Shown here: in pieces, positions 54,378 through 63,491 of the stretch
Numbering within the stretch: position 1 is the stretch's first letter
Layout: every line of letters starts with the position of its first letter
Assembly (NCBI RefSeq): GCF_000218565.1
Contig: NC_015684.1
Location: 1,798,001-1,862,000, forward strand
Origin: Afipia carboxidovorans OM5
Lineage (GTDB): Bacteria; Pseudomonadota; Alphaproteobacteria; Rhizobiales; Xanthobacteraceae
Reading direction: 5' to 3'
DNA: 64,000 nt
Made by a program: the position numbers and the translations under genes
Notes under the pieces: model-generated
Databases searched by the model: none
What the model was told of the DNA's origin: nothing
What the model saw: the letters and a program-made list of their open reading frames with translations, nothing else

Positions 54378-55760
54378 TTAACGCAGCGGCACGATGAAGT
54401 CGGTGCCGCGCCCGGTTTCACCGCCGAGGCCGAGGTCGGATACGGTGAGCGAGTCCCCCGGCATCATGGCGTCTGCGATCCGGTCCATCGCGTCGGCGGG
54501 CACGGTGATCCGGTCGAGTGCAACTGAGGGTGAGGGCAACGCCACCTCGACGGGCGTGCGCTCGCCACGTTTGGTCTTGTGCGGCTGAGAGGCGGCCGCC
54601 TGCCGTGGCGGCAGGGAGACCACCGACCATTTGAAAGCCTTCGGATCGTCCTTGTCCGCACGCAGGGTAAAGACGTGCGTGCCGAGCGGGCCGCCATCAG
54701 CGATGGTGACGGGTGCCTCGAACAACGGCTCGAAATTCTGCCGCATGAAGATCTTGCCTTCCTTGCGGCTGATGAAGGCAGCGATGTGCCCGGTGCGCTT
54801 GACCGGCACCGTGCTCGCTGCCGGATCATCCGTGGCAGGCGCAGGCGTGGCGGCGTTCGGCTGGACGGGTGCGGTCGTATCGGTGCTCTCGCGCATGATC
54901 GCGGGCGTGGCGGCGAGCACCGTGTCGCCCGTATCGGCGATCCGGATCAGCATATCGGACTGTCGCGGACCGTCCTGCAGGTTCAGGCCGGTCTTCAGAT
55001 CGGGCAGCGGCGCGTCGGCCTGCTTGTCCGTGGCTGTTGTACCGGTTTCATTCGGCGCCGGCGTCGAAGTCGCGGTCAACTTCGGCTCGGGCCGGCGGGT
55101 AAACAGGAGCGGATGTTCGAAGTCGACCGGCGACAGTTGCCCCGGCGCGATGACGACCCGCGAGCCCATGCGCGTCCAGCCGTACATCCGTGTGGCGAAG
55201 TTCATCGGCATGCGGATGCAGCCGTGCGAGGCGGGATAGCCCGGCAGCACGCCGGCGTGCAGCGCGATGCCCGACCAGGTGATGCGCTGCATGTAGGGCA
55301 TCGGCGCGCCGCTATAGATGTTAGAGCGGTGGAATTTCTTCTTGCCGATGATGCTGAATACGCCCATCGGCGTCGAATGGCCGCGCATCCCGGTGGAAAT
55401 CGGCGTTTCGGCATAAAGGCCGTTGGAATCGTAAACCTTAAGGCGCTGCTCCTCGATCGAGATCGAGATCAGGACCGGGCCTTGCGGCTTCGCCGCCTCC
55501 TTGATGACGGCTGGCTTCTGGGCCTTGCGGGTATGTTTGACCTGCGGGCGCGGGGCGGGTGGTGGCTCGACGTAAGAGCGCTCGACGTCGGGACCATCAT
55601 TGTCCAAATCCCAGAAGAACTGCGCCTGCGCCGCCGATGGCCAGGCGATGAGCGCCACGGCCGAGGCGAGAGCGAGGGAGCGGAGGGAGATGGCCCGATG
55701 GGGGTGAAGGGCTTGTTCGAGGCTCGCCAGAGGTATTTGGTTATTCACGCCAAGTCCCAC
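54378..55760 (-). CDS. L,D-transpeptidase (YkuD domain)
   Basis: 460 residues. After a signal peptide (to about residue 47) the YkuD domain runs from about 95 to 205, with the catalytic motif SHGCIRM (Cys about 181) and the upstream His in IALHAG. It makes L,D cross-links in peptidoglycan or anchors proteins to it. A long Thr/Ala-rich linker (205-320) leads to a second domain (about 325-450) of no recognised family, ending EVALPSPSVALDRITVP. The start is a GTG; 55760 or 55748 are both possible. It sits beside a deacetylase, consistent with envelope work. Confidence 0.88.
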   Translation of the reverse strand: MGLGVNNQIPLASLEQALHPHRAISLRSLALASAVALIAWPSAAQAQFFWDLDNDGPDVERSYVEPPPAPRPQVKHTRKAQKPAVIKEAAKPQGPVLISISIEEQRLKVYDSNGLYAETPISTGMRGHSTPMGVFSIIGKKKFHRSNIYSGAPMPYMQRITWSGIALHAGVLPGYPASHGCIRMPMNFATRMYGWTRMGSRVVIAPGQLSPVDFEHPLLFTRRPEPKLTATSTPAPNETGTTATDKQADAPLPDLKTGLNLQDGPRQSDMLIRIADTGDTVLAATPAIMRESTDTTAPVQPNAATPAPATDDPAASTVPVKRTGHIAAFISRKEGKIFMRQNFEPLFEAPVTIADGGPLGTHVFTLRADKDDPKAFKWSVVSLPPRQAAASQPHKTKRGERTPVEVALPSPSVALDRITVPADAMDRIADAMMPGDSLTVSDLGLGGETGRGTDFIVPLR

Positions 55761-55980
55761 TGTTCAATTACCGCCGTTTCGCAGCCGGAAATCCGACGCG
55801 CGCGAATGCCGGGCGGCTCGTCAGCCGGCCCCGGCGGGAGGAACGCTAGCGGCGGGAAACTGACATCCGATTAATAAGGCAGGATTTTTGGTCACAATGA
55901 CGTTCCTTTCCCGGAAAACCTGCCTACCTGCACGCGTATGCCGCCAAGCGGGCGCTTGCCCGCGCAGCCGAAGGACCAAA

Positions 55981-56511
55981 ATGCCGAACCTGAAATGGGC
56001 CGTGTGCCTGTCCGTCTGTGTCGCCGTAATCTCGGTGTGTCTCGTCGCGCCAAGCCAGGCAGCGGAAGAGCCGGACCTGATTTTCCGGCGCTCGACCGTG
56101 TTCAAGCTTTTGAGCCCGAACGATAAGCTCGCGACCTACGGCCTCGATGACCCGGACGTGGAAGGCGTGGCCTGCCATTTCACGGTGCCGGAAAGGGGCG
56201 GCTACAAGGGCTGGCTCGGCATCGCCGAGGAGGTGTCGGATATCTCGCTGTCGTGCCGGCAGATCGGGCCGATCCGGTTCAAGGCGAAATTCTCGCAAGG
56301 CGAGGATATGTTCCGTCAGCGTCGCTCGCTGTTCTTCAAGAAGATGCAGATCGTGCGGGGCTGCGACGCCAAGCGCAACGTGCTCGTCTACATGGTCTAT
56401 TCGGATAGGCTGATCGAAGGTTCGCCGCAGAACTCGACGTCTTCGATTCCGATCATGCCATGGGGCGCGGGCGACACCATCCAGAAGTGCGGCGACTTCC
56501 TCGAGAAATGA
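55981..56511 (+). CDS. CreA family protein
   Basis: 176 residues with a signal peptide ending SQAAEE. The body matches CreA: RRSTVFKLLSPNDKLATYGLDDPDVEGVACHF, then GGYKGWLGIAEEVSDISLSCRQIGPI. CreA function is unknown, though it lies near creBCD in enterobacteria. Four Cys residues (about 62, 89, 120 and 171) could form disulfides. ATG 55981 gives the usual signal peptide. Confidence 0.88.
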   Translation: MPNLKWAVCLSVCVAVISVCLVAPSQAAEEPDLIFRRSTVFKLLSPNDKLATYGLDDPDVEGVACHFTVPERGGYKGWLGIAEEVSDISLSCRQIGPIRFKAKFSQGEDMFRQRRSLFFKKMQIVRGCDAKRNVLVYMVYSDRLIEGSPQNSTSSIPIMPWGAGDTIQKCGDFLEK

Positions 56512-56529
56512 GCATCAAGCGCGTAGCTG

Positions 56530-56769
56530 TCAGTTGGGCCGCGCGCCACGCCGCGGCACGCATTGCTTGACGGTGCTGATGCCCTGCGGCGTGAGCGTCG
56601 TACCGGTGACCTGCTTGATCTGACCGGTCGGGCAGCTTCCGTCATCGACGAGGATGCGCTGCCCGAGCCGGATATGGGTGATGTCGCTCTCGCGCGATAC
56701 GGTCTGCGCGGAGGAGGGCAGTGTGCTGGCGGCGAGCACAAGTGCGGCGAGGATCAGTGTTGCGCGCAT
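56530..56769 (-). CDS. Small exported protein of unknown function
   Basis: 79 residues. The signal peptide ends SSAQ. The mature part, TVSRESDITHIRLGQRILVDDGSCPTGQIKQVTG, has two cysteines (about 46 and 70), which may be paired. Similar short proteins occur in relatives. It directly follows the 49-residue gene on the same strand. Confidence 0.7.
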   Translation of the reverse strand: MRATLILAALVLAASTLPSSAQTVSRESDITHIRLGQRILVDDGSCPTGQIKQVTGTTLTPQGISTVKQCVPRRGARPN

Positions 56770-56776
56770 CGTCCCC

Positions 56777-56926
56777 TCACTTGTTTTGAATCTTCAAGCC
56801 ATCCGGCCCGACGTTGATCTGCAGGCCCTTCGGCTCCTTCTTCGCCTCATAGAGATTGTAGCCGAGCACGGCGACGGCTCCGACAAGAGCGGCAATGACG
56901 AGAATGAGGATGTTGCGGTTCGGCAT
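56777..56926 (-). CDS. 49-residue single-pass membrane protein
   Basis: A short frame under 60 codons that is likely real: MPNRNILILVIAALVGAV begins with a basic N-terminus and one helix (about 6-22), then YEAKKEPKGLQINVGPDGLKIQNK as a soluble tail. It lies ten bases after emrE and seven bases before the next small gene, all on one strand. The layout and amphipathic tail argue against chance. Function unknown. Confidence 0.65.
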   Translation of the reverse strand: MPNRNILILVIAALVGAVAVLGYNLYEAKKEPKGLQINVGPDGLKIQNK

Positions 56927-56935
56927 GACGCTTTC

Positions 56936-57265
56936 CTAATGAGCGACGGTCCTGGAAAACAGATTGATGATGGCAACGCCGGCAATGATGAGCGAGAGCC
57001 CGATGACGGCCGCCATGTCGAGACGCTGACCGAACCATACGAAGCCGACGAGCGTAATCAGTACCACGCCGAGCCCGGACCAGATCGCATAAGCGATGCC
57101 GACCGGCATCGCCCGCAGCACCAGCGACAGAAAATAGAACGACGCGATGTAGCCGAACGCGGTGAGGACCAGCGGTTTTGGGCGAGTGAATTGCTCGGAT
57201 GCCTGCAGCGCGGCGGTTCCGATGACCTCGAAGACGATAGCGGCAACCAGGTAGAGATACGTCAT
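56936..57265 (-). CDS. emrE: Small multidrug resistance efflux protein (EmrE-type)
   Basis: 109 residues with four helices. The proton- and drug-binding glutamate is Glu13 (AIVFEVIGTAALQ), matching Glu14 of E. coli EmrE. Further matches are GIAYAIWSGLGVVLI and the C-terminal IINLFSRTVAH. It exports quaternary ammonium and other cations. The sequence is of the drug-transporting Qac branch, not the guanidinium exporters, and no guanidine riboswitch is seen upstream. It heads a small operon with the 49- and 79-residue genes. Confidence 0.88.
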   Translation of the reverse strand: MTYLYLVAAIVFEVIGTAALQASEQFTRPKPLVLTAFGYIASFYFLSLVLRAMPVGIAYAIWSGLGVVLITLVGFVWFGQRLDMAAVIGLSLIIAGVAIINLFSRTVAH

Positions 57266-57493
57266 GATCTATCGTACCGGTTGCGGCCTGATTCGGGCAC
57301 CCCGCGCCGTCGTCAGGGGCATGGGCAAGGGATGTTAGACGTTTGGACAAGTGCCCGCGCGCCGCTCCACACTGGACTGTGACCCCGCCGGCGTTGCCTC
57401 GCATCCCCCGGATTCCGTATAGAGAAACAGGCGGCTGCGAACCGCTTCCCTTCGGGGACTTTCACCAGGATCGCTGATCGGAATGCGCTGTTC

Positions 57494-60400
57494 ATGAACC
57501 GGCTTGTCAGTATTGCGCTGCAGCGACCCTATACGTTCGTGGTTCTTGCGCTGCTGCTCATGATCGTGGGCCCGCTCGCGGCGCTGCGCACGCCGACCGA
57601 CATCTTCCCGGACATCCGCATTCCGGTGATCGGCGTCGTCTGGAACTACACCGGTCTGCCGCCGGACCAGATGGCGGGCCGTATCGTCACGCCGTTCCAG
57701 CGCGCGCTGACCACCACTGTCAACGACATCGAGCATATCTCCGCCAACTCCTATGGCGGCATCGGCATCATCAAGATCTTCTTCCAGCCCAACGTCGATA
57801 TTCGCACTGCTAACGCGCAGGTGACGGCGATCGCGCAGACGATGCTGAAGCAGTTGCCTCCGGGCGCGACGCCGCCTCTGATCCTGAACTACAGCGCCTC
57901 CACGGTTCCGATCCTGCAACTCGCGCTGTCGGGCGATGGCCTGACGGAGCAGAACCTCGCCGACTTCGCCACCAACCAGTTGCGGACGCCGCTCGTCACG
58001 GTGCCGGGGGCTGCGATCCCGTGGCCCTATGGCGGCAAGCTGCGCCAGATCCAGATCGATCTCAACGCGACGGCGCTGCAGGCGCTCGGCCTGTCAGGGC
58101 AGGACGTCGCCAATGCGCTCGCGGCGCAGAACCTGATCACGCCGGTCGGCAACCAGAAAATCGGCAGTTTCGAATACATCATTCAGGTCAACAACTCGCC
58201 GCTGAAGATCGAGGAACTCGGCGATCTGCCGATCCGTACCGTCAACGGCGCGATGGTCTACATCCGCGACGTGGCGCAGGTGCGTGACGGCAACCCGCCG
58301 CAGACCAACATCGTGCATGTCGACGGCAATCGCTCGGTGTTGATGATGGTGCTGAAGGCGGGCTCGACCTCGACGCTCGATATCATCGACGGCATCAAGA
58401 AGAAGATCGTCGACGTCAAGGACACGCTGCCGGAAACGCTGAAGATCGGCCTCATCGGCGATCAATCAATCTTCGTGCGGGGTGCGATCGAAGGCGTTGC
58501 CAAGGAAGGTATCCTCGCCGCACTGCTCACCAGCGTCATGATCCTGCTATTCTTGGGGAGTTGGCGCTCCACCATCATCATCGCGGTGTCGATTCCGCTA
58601 TCGGTGTTCGGCTCGGTCGCGATGCTGTCGCTGATCGGCGAGACGCTGAACATCATGACGCTTGGCGGCCTTGCGCTCGCGGTCGGTATTCTGGTCGACG
58701 ACGCAACAGTGACGATCGAGAACATCAACTGGCATCTGGAGCACGGCAAAGAGGTCGAGCCCGCCATTCTCGATGGTGCGGCGCAGATCGTGACGCCGGC
58801 CTTCGTCTCGCTGCTCTGCATCTGTATCGTGTTCGTACCGATGTTCTTCCTCACCGGTGTCTCGCGCTTCCTGTTCGTGCCGATGGCCGAAGCGGTGATG
58901 TTCGCGATGATCTGGTCGTTCATCCTGTCGCGCACGCTGGTGCCGACGATGGCGAAGTACATGCTGCATCCGCATCCGCGCGATGAGAATGGCAACCCGA
59001 TCCCGCCAGCGCCGTCGCGCAATCCGCTGGTCAAATTCCAGCGCGCCTTCGAGGCGCAGTTCGCGCGTTTCCGCAACGGCTATCGCGATCTGCTGCAACT
59101 TGCGCTGAACCATCGCGCCATTTTCGTCTGCGGCTTCCTCGGCTTTGTCGCGGCCTCGTTCCTGCTGGTGCCGTTTCTCGGGCGCAATTTCTTCCCCTCG
59201 GTGGATAGTGGCCAGATCCTGATGCATGTCCGTACGCAAGTCGGGACCCGCGTCGAGGAAACTGCCAATCAGTTGGCCGACATTCAGAAAGCCATTCGCG
59301 AGATCATTCCTGCCGCTGAGCTGGAAACAATGACCGACAACATCGGCATTCCCTATAGCGGCATCAACATGACCTACAACAACACCGGTGTGATCGGCAC
59401 GCAGGATGGCGATATCCAGATCAAGCTGAGGGAAGGCCATCAGCCGAGCGACGTTTACGTTAAGGCGTTGCGCGAGCAACTGCCGCGCGCATTCCCCGGC
59501 GTATCGTTTGCGTTCCTGCCGGCCGATATCGTCAGTCAAATTTTGAATTTCGGCTCGCCCGCGCCGATCGATCTTCAGATCCGCGGCGCGAACATTCAGG
59601 CAAACTACGCCTATGCCAACGATCTGTTGCGGCGGCTGCGTCGCATTCCGGGCGTGGCGGACGCACGCATCCAGCAATCGCCGAACGCGCCGGGATTTAA
59701 CGTCGATGTCGATCGCACCCGCGCGCAATATCTCGGCGTGACCGAACGCGACGTGGTCAATAGCCTTGTTGTCAATCTCGCGGGCAGTTCACAGGTCGCG
59801 CCGACCTTCTTTTTGAACCCGGCGAACGGCGTGTCTTATTCCGTCGTGATGCAGACGCCGCAATACCAGATGGATTCGCTCGGCAAGCTGCAGACGGTGC
59901 AGATCAACGCTGCCGGTGCGCCCAACCTGCCGCTGCTGGGTGGCATTGCCGAGATCAAACGCATGGCCACCAATGCGGTGGTCTCGCAGCATGACATTCA
60001 GCCGATGGTGCAGATCTTCGCCACGCCGCAGGACCGCGATCTCGGCGCCGTTGCCGCCGACATCCGCAAGGTGCTGGATGAGACTGCCAAGGACGTGCCG
60101 CGCGGCAGCACGGTGGTGCTGTCGGGGCAGGTGGAGACGATGAACAGCGCGTTCTCCGGTCTCCTGTTCGGCCTGATCGGTGCGATCGTGCTGATCTACC
60201 TTCTGATCGTGGTGAACTTCCAGTCATGGACCGATCCGTTCGTCATCATCATGGCGCTGCCAGCCGCGCTCGCTGGCATTATCTGGATGTTGTTCGTCAC
60301 TGGCACGACGTTGTCGGTGCCGGCGCTAACCGGTGCGATCATGTGCATGGGCGTTGCGACCGCCAACAGCGTGCTCGTCATTGCCTTCGCGCGTGAGGAA

Positions 60401-60688
60401 CTTGACCGCAGCGGCGATCCCGTCAAGGCGGCACTCGAGGCAGGTTTCGTGCGTTGCCGTCCGGTGCTGATGACTGCGCTCGCGATGATTATCGGCATGG
60501 CGCCGATGGCGTTGGGCCTCGGCGAGGGCGGTGAGCAAAATGCGCCGCTGGGTCGCGCAGTGGTCGGCGGCCTGGTCTTCGCAACCGCTGCGACACTGAT
60601 GCTGGTGCCGGTGGTCTTCAGTATGCTTCACCACAAGCGATATATGAAGCCGGGACCGGCTTTTCCGGAGATGTCTCATGCCGTCTGA
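57494..60688 (+). CDS. RND efflux transporter permease
   Basis: 1064 residues. Inner-membrane proton-driven pump of the RND superfamily: N-terminal helix, large periplasmic loops (about 35-330 and 560-850), and two halves of membrane helices. Helix 4 has GGLALAVGILVDDATVTIENI, with the two Asp residues needed for proton transport, and helices 10-12 include GAIMCMGVATANSVLVIAFA. It is closer to the multidrug (AcrB-like) than to the heavy-metal group by motif, but substrates are unknown. ATG 57494. The 3' end overlaps the adaptor gene by 11 bp. Confidence 0.92.
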   Translation: MNRLVSIALQRPYTFVVLALLLMIVGPLAALRTPTDIFPDIRIPVIGVVWNYTGLPPDQMAGRIVTPFQRALTTTVNDIEHISANSYGGIGIIKIFFQPNVDIRTANAQVTAIAQTMLKQLPPGATPPLILNYSASTVPILQLALSGDGLTEQNLADFATNQLRTPLVTVPGAAIPWPYGGKLRQIQIDLNATALQALGLSGQDVANALAAQNLITPVGNQKIGSFEYIIQVNNSPLKIEELGDLPIRTVNGAMVYIRDVAQVRDGNPPQTNIVHVDGNRSVLMMVLKAGSTSTLDIIDGIKKKIVDVKDTLPETLKIGLIGDQSIFVRGAIEGVAKEGILAALLTSVMILLFLGSWRSTIIIAVSIPLSVFGSVAMLSLIGETLNIMTLGGLALAVGILVDDATVTIENINWHLEHGKEVEPAILDGAAQIVTPAFVSLLCICIVFVPMFFLTGVSRFLFVPMAEAVMFAMIWSFILSRTLVPTMAKYMLHPHPRDENGNPIPPAPSRNPLVKFQRAFEAQFARFRNGYRDLLQLALNHRAIFVCGFLGFVAASFLLVPFLGRNFFPSVDSGQILMHVRTQVGTRVEETANQLADIQKAIREIIPAAELETMTDNIGIPYSGINMTYNNTGVIGTQDGDIQIKLREGHQPSDVYVKALREQLPRAFPGVSFAFLPADIVSQILNFGSPAPIDLQIRGANIQANYAYANDLLRRLRRIPGVADARIQQSPNAPGFNVDVDRTRAQYLGVTERDVVNSLVVNLAGSSQVAPTFFLNPANGVSYSVVMQTPQYQMDSLGKLQTVQINAAGAPNLPLLGGIAEIKRMATNAVVSQHDIQPMVQIFATPQDRDLGAVAADIRKVLDETAKDVPRGSTVVLSGQVETMNSAFSGLLFGLIGAIVLIYLLIVVNFQSWTDPFVIIMALPAALAGIIWMLFVTGTTLSVPALTGAIMCMGVATANSVLVIAFAREELDRSGDPVKAALEAGFVRCRPVLMTALAMIIGMAPMALGLGEGGEQNAPLGRAVVGGLVFATAATLMLVPVVFSMLHHKRYMKPGPAFPEMSHAV

Positions 60689-61862
60689 TTCCGAGACCCA
60701 CATCCCGCGGCGGAAGCTGCGCCTCGCCGGGTTGATTGCGGGGGCCGTGATCGTGGTCGTCGTGGTTACCGGAATCGTCGTGCGCGAGAACGGCAATGCG
60801 CGGCTTCGGGAGTGGACCGATGCGCAGGCGGTGCCGACCGTCGCCGTCGCTCTGCCGAATACCAAGCCGCCGAGCGCGAAGTTGACGCTGCCGGGGCGGC
60901 TCGAGGCTTACTATCGCGCGCCGATCTATGCGCGTGTCAGCGGCTATCTGAAGAACTGGCATGTCGATATCGGCGCAAAGGTGACGGCAGGGCAGTTGCT
61001 GGCTGAGATTGATGCGCCGGACCTCGATCAGCAATTGCTGCAGGCCCGTGCCGACCTCGCCAATGCAGAAGCCGCCTCGAAGCTCTCCGCCGCGACGTTG
61101 AAGCGCCGCCAGTCACTGCTCGCCTCGAATTTTGTCTCGCTGCAGGAGATCGATGAGCGCACCGCGGATCTTGCGAGCAAGAACGCGCAGGTGAAGGCGA
61201 TGCAGGCGAATGTGGATCGCCTGCAGGCGCTCGCGGACTACAAGCGCGTCGAGGCGCCGTTCGATGGCGTCGTCACTGAGCGCAACACCGATGTCGGTGC
61301 GCTGATCAACGGCGGCACCGGCACGGGTGCGGCGATGTTCGTCGTCTCGGACATCAAGAAGCTGCGTGTCTATGTGAATGTGCCGCAGAGCTATCTGGCG
61401 GCTATCAAGATCGGCAGCGTGGCGTCGATCACGGTGCCGGAGCATACTGGCCGCACGTTCCCGGCGGTCGTGGAATCGTCCTCGCACGCAGTGGAGGTTG
61501 GCTCCGGCACGTCGCGGATGCAGCTCACCCTCGACAATGTGGATGGAGATCTGCGGCCAGGCTCCTATGCTGACGTCACGCTCACTCTGACGAGTGAGCG
61601 CGATCTGTTGTCGATTCCCGCAAGCGCGCTGATCTTCAACCGCGACGGCTTGAGCGTTGCCGTTGTCGATGCCGATGATCGTATTCGCTTCAGGAAGGTG
61701 ACGATCGCCCGTGACCTCGGCCGCGAGATCGAGATCGCGACCGGTCTTACGTCCCGCGATCGTATCGTAGTCACCCCTGCTGATGGTGTGGTCGATGGCG
61801 ATCCGGTGCGGATCGCAGGCGGGAAGAGCAAGACCGGCGAGAAGACCTCGCGCGCGGACTAA
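60678..61862 (+). CDS. RND efflux periplasmic adaptor (membrane fusion protein)
   Basis: 394 residues. One N-terminal membrane helix (LAGLIAGAVIVVVVVTGIVV), then a lipoyl/barrel-sandwich domain split by an alpha-hairpin (QLLQARADLANAEAASKLSAATLKRRQ), beta-barrel and membrane-proximal domains. It bridges the permease encoded just before it to an outer-membrane channel. Gene order is permease then adaptor, the reverse of acrAB. No outer-membrane factor follows. Confidence 0.9.
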   Translation: MPSDSETHIPRRKLRLAGLIAGAVIVVVVVTGIVVRENGNARLREWTDAQAVPTVAVALPNTKPPSAKLTLPGRLEAYYRAPIYARVSGYLKNWHVDIGAKVTAGQLLAEIDAPDLDQQLLQARADLANAEAASKLSAATLKRRQSLLASNFVSLQEIDERTADLASKNAQVKAMQANVDRLQALADYKRVEAPFDGVVTERNTDVGALINGGTGTGAAMFVVSDIKKLRVYVNVPQSYLAAIKIGSVASITVPEHTGRTFPAVVESSSHAVEVGSGTSRMQLTLDNVDGDLRPGSYADVTLTLTSERDLLSIPASALIFNRDGLSVAVVDADDRIRFRKVTIARDLGREIEIATGLTSRDRIVVTPADGVVDGDPVRIAGGKSKTGEKTSRAD

Positions 61863-62002
61863 GCCTTCCTTCTTCCCGAACAAGCGGGATCGTGGGCGTT
61901 GCCTCGCGGCGCCCGAAATTGTCTGCTTGATTAAGGGAAAGACAATCTATCGCGGGTAATATCCTGCCGCTTAAAAATTCTTAAAAATTTTTTCCGGGGG
62001 AT

Positions 62003-63250
62003 ATGATGCGGCTTTTCGACAGGATTTCGCTTGCGACGCGGCTTGGCGGAGCCGCCGTCGCAACCATCGCCGTGGCTGCGGGAGCCGGTTTCTATGCCGG
62101 CACGCTGGCGGATGGAGGCGATATAATCGTACCCGGGATAGCCGTGTTTGGCGGTGTTGTGGCCGGTGCCGGCCTTCTGTTTGGGGCGATACGATATAGT
62201 CTCCTGCGGCCGCTACGGACCTTTGACACCTCCCTGCAGCAGATGGCGGAGGGGCAGGTGGGTGACGAAATTCCCTGCACAGAACGCCGTGACGAGTTCG
62301 GTGCGATGGCAGCGAGCCTTCAGGCGGTACGTGGCCGGATCGCACATCTGCAGACGATGCAGGGCGAGAGTGACGATGCAGAGAAGCGGGCGGTCGAGGA
62401 GCGTCGCGAGGCCATGGTGGCACTTGCCGACCGGTTTGAGACCAGCGTCAACGCGATTGTCGAAGCGGTTGCAAATTCCGCTTCGCAGATGGAAACGACC
62501 GCCGAACTGATGTCGTCGACCGCGAGCCACAACACCGAACGCGCGGGCGTTGTCCGCAGTGCTTCGGAGAAGGCGCGGGAGAACGTGCAGACCGTGGCGG
62601 ATGCCGCGGAGGAGCTCAATACCTCTGTCGCCGATGTCTCCCGTCAGGTGATGCAGTCGAGTGAGATCGCCCGGAAGGCGGTCGGCGAGGCTGAGCAGAC
62701 TAACTCCACCGTGCAACTGCTGTCGGGTGGCGCAGAAAAAATCGGCCTCGTGGTCCAGCTTATTCAAAGCATCGCAGAACAGACCAATCTTCTTGCGCTG
62801 AATGCGACCATTGAAGCAGCCCGTGCGGGCGAGGCCGGGCGCGGATTTGCCGTGGTTGCCTCCGAAGTGAAGGCACTCGCGACCCAGACGGCGAAGGCGA
62901 CCGAGGAAATAGCGGCTCAGGTCACCAACATGCAGTCGACGACAGCGGATGCTGTGCTCGCGATCAGCAACATCGCTGCGACCATCAACCAGATGAGCGA
63001 CATCGCCGGAGAAATCTCGACAGCCGTGGAGCGGCAGGGAAGTGCGGCGGAAGAGATCGCGCGCAACATTCATGCTGCGGCAGCGGGCTCATCGGAAATA
63101 AATGAGCACATTGGCGGCGTCAGCGATGCGGCCGCCGCAACCGGGCAAACGGCATCCGATGTTCTCGAGCGGGCGCGCGGCCTCGATCATCAGGCCGGAT
63201 TGTTGCGGCGTGCTGTGGATGAGTTCTTGAGTCAAGTGCGCGCCGCTTGA
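62003..63250 (+). CDS. Methyl-accepting chemotaxis protein without a periplasmic sensor domain
   Basis: 415 residues. Two membrane helices near 12-30 and 42-60 are separated by only about ten residues, so there is no ligand-binding domain. A HAMP domain follows (LRPLRTFDTSLQQMAEGQV), then a signalling coiled coil with the hairpin tip at about 253-285, EQTNLLALNATIEAARAGEAGRGFAVVA. No C-terminal CheR/CheB tether pentapeptide is seen. ATG 62003 follows CCGGGGG. It probably senses an internal or membrane signal, or works with a partner. It is not in a che cluster. Confidence 0.88.
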   Translation: MMRLFDRISLATRLGGAAVATIAVAAGAGFYAGTLADGGDIIVPGIAVFGGVVAGAGLLFGAIRYSLLRPLRTFDTSLQQMAEGQVGDEIPCTERRDEFGAMAASLQAVRGRIAHLQTMQGESDDAEKRAVEERREAMVALADRFETSVNAIVEAVANSASQMETTAELMSSTASHNTERAGVVRSASEKARENVQTVADAAEELNTSVADVSRQVMQSSEIARKAVGEAEQTNSTVQLLSGGAEKIGLVVQLIQSIAEQTNLLALNATIEAARAGEAGRGFAVVASEVKALATQTAKATEEIAAQVTNMQSTTADAVLAISNIAATINQMSDIAGEISTAVERQGSAAEEIARNIHAAAAGSSEINEHIGGVSDAAAATGQTASDVLERARGLDHQAGLLRRAVDEFLSQVRAA

Positions 63251-63278
63251 ACGAATTGTGATGTAACCGAATCACGAC

Positions 63279-63313
63279 AGGCGCTGAGCAATTCGCTCGG
63301 CGCCTGATTTTAT
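63279..63313 (+). terminator. Intrinsic terminator after the chemoreceptor gene
   Basis: Eleven-base arms (AGGCGCTGAGC / GCTCGGCGCCT) with one wobble pair and loop AATTC, followed by GATTTTATTT. It lies 28 bp past the stop. Confidence 0.82.
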
Positions 63314-63491
63314 TTGGAAAAGATCAAGCCTCCGCCTTTTGGCCTAGAAGCGGTTGCACGTCGCCATCAGCGTGACCATCTTGCTCCGCACGCCTCGTCT
63401 CGCGAGGCAACGGCTTGCCAACGCGAATTGCAGATCACATCTGGATTTCTCCGGATCGCAATGCGCGTTGTTTCTTTCTGGGCCCACTTCA

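Noticed and set aside
57266..57360. Guanidine riboswitch before emrE
   Set aside because: The required conserved segments are absent, and the protein is of the drug-exporting Qac type, not a guanidinium exporter.
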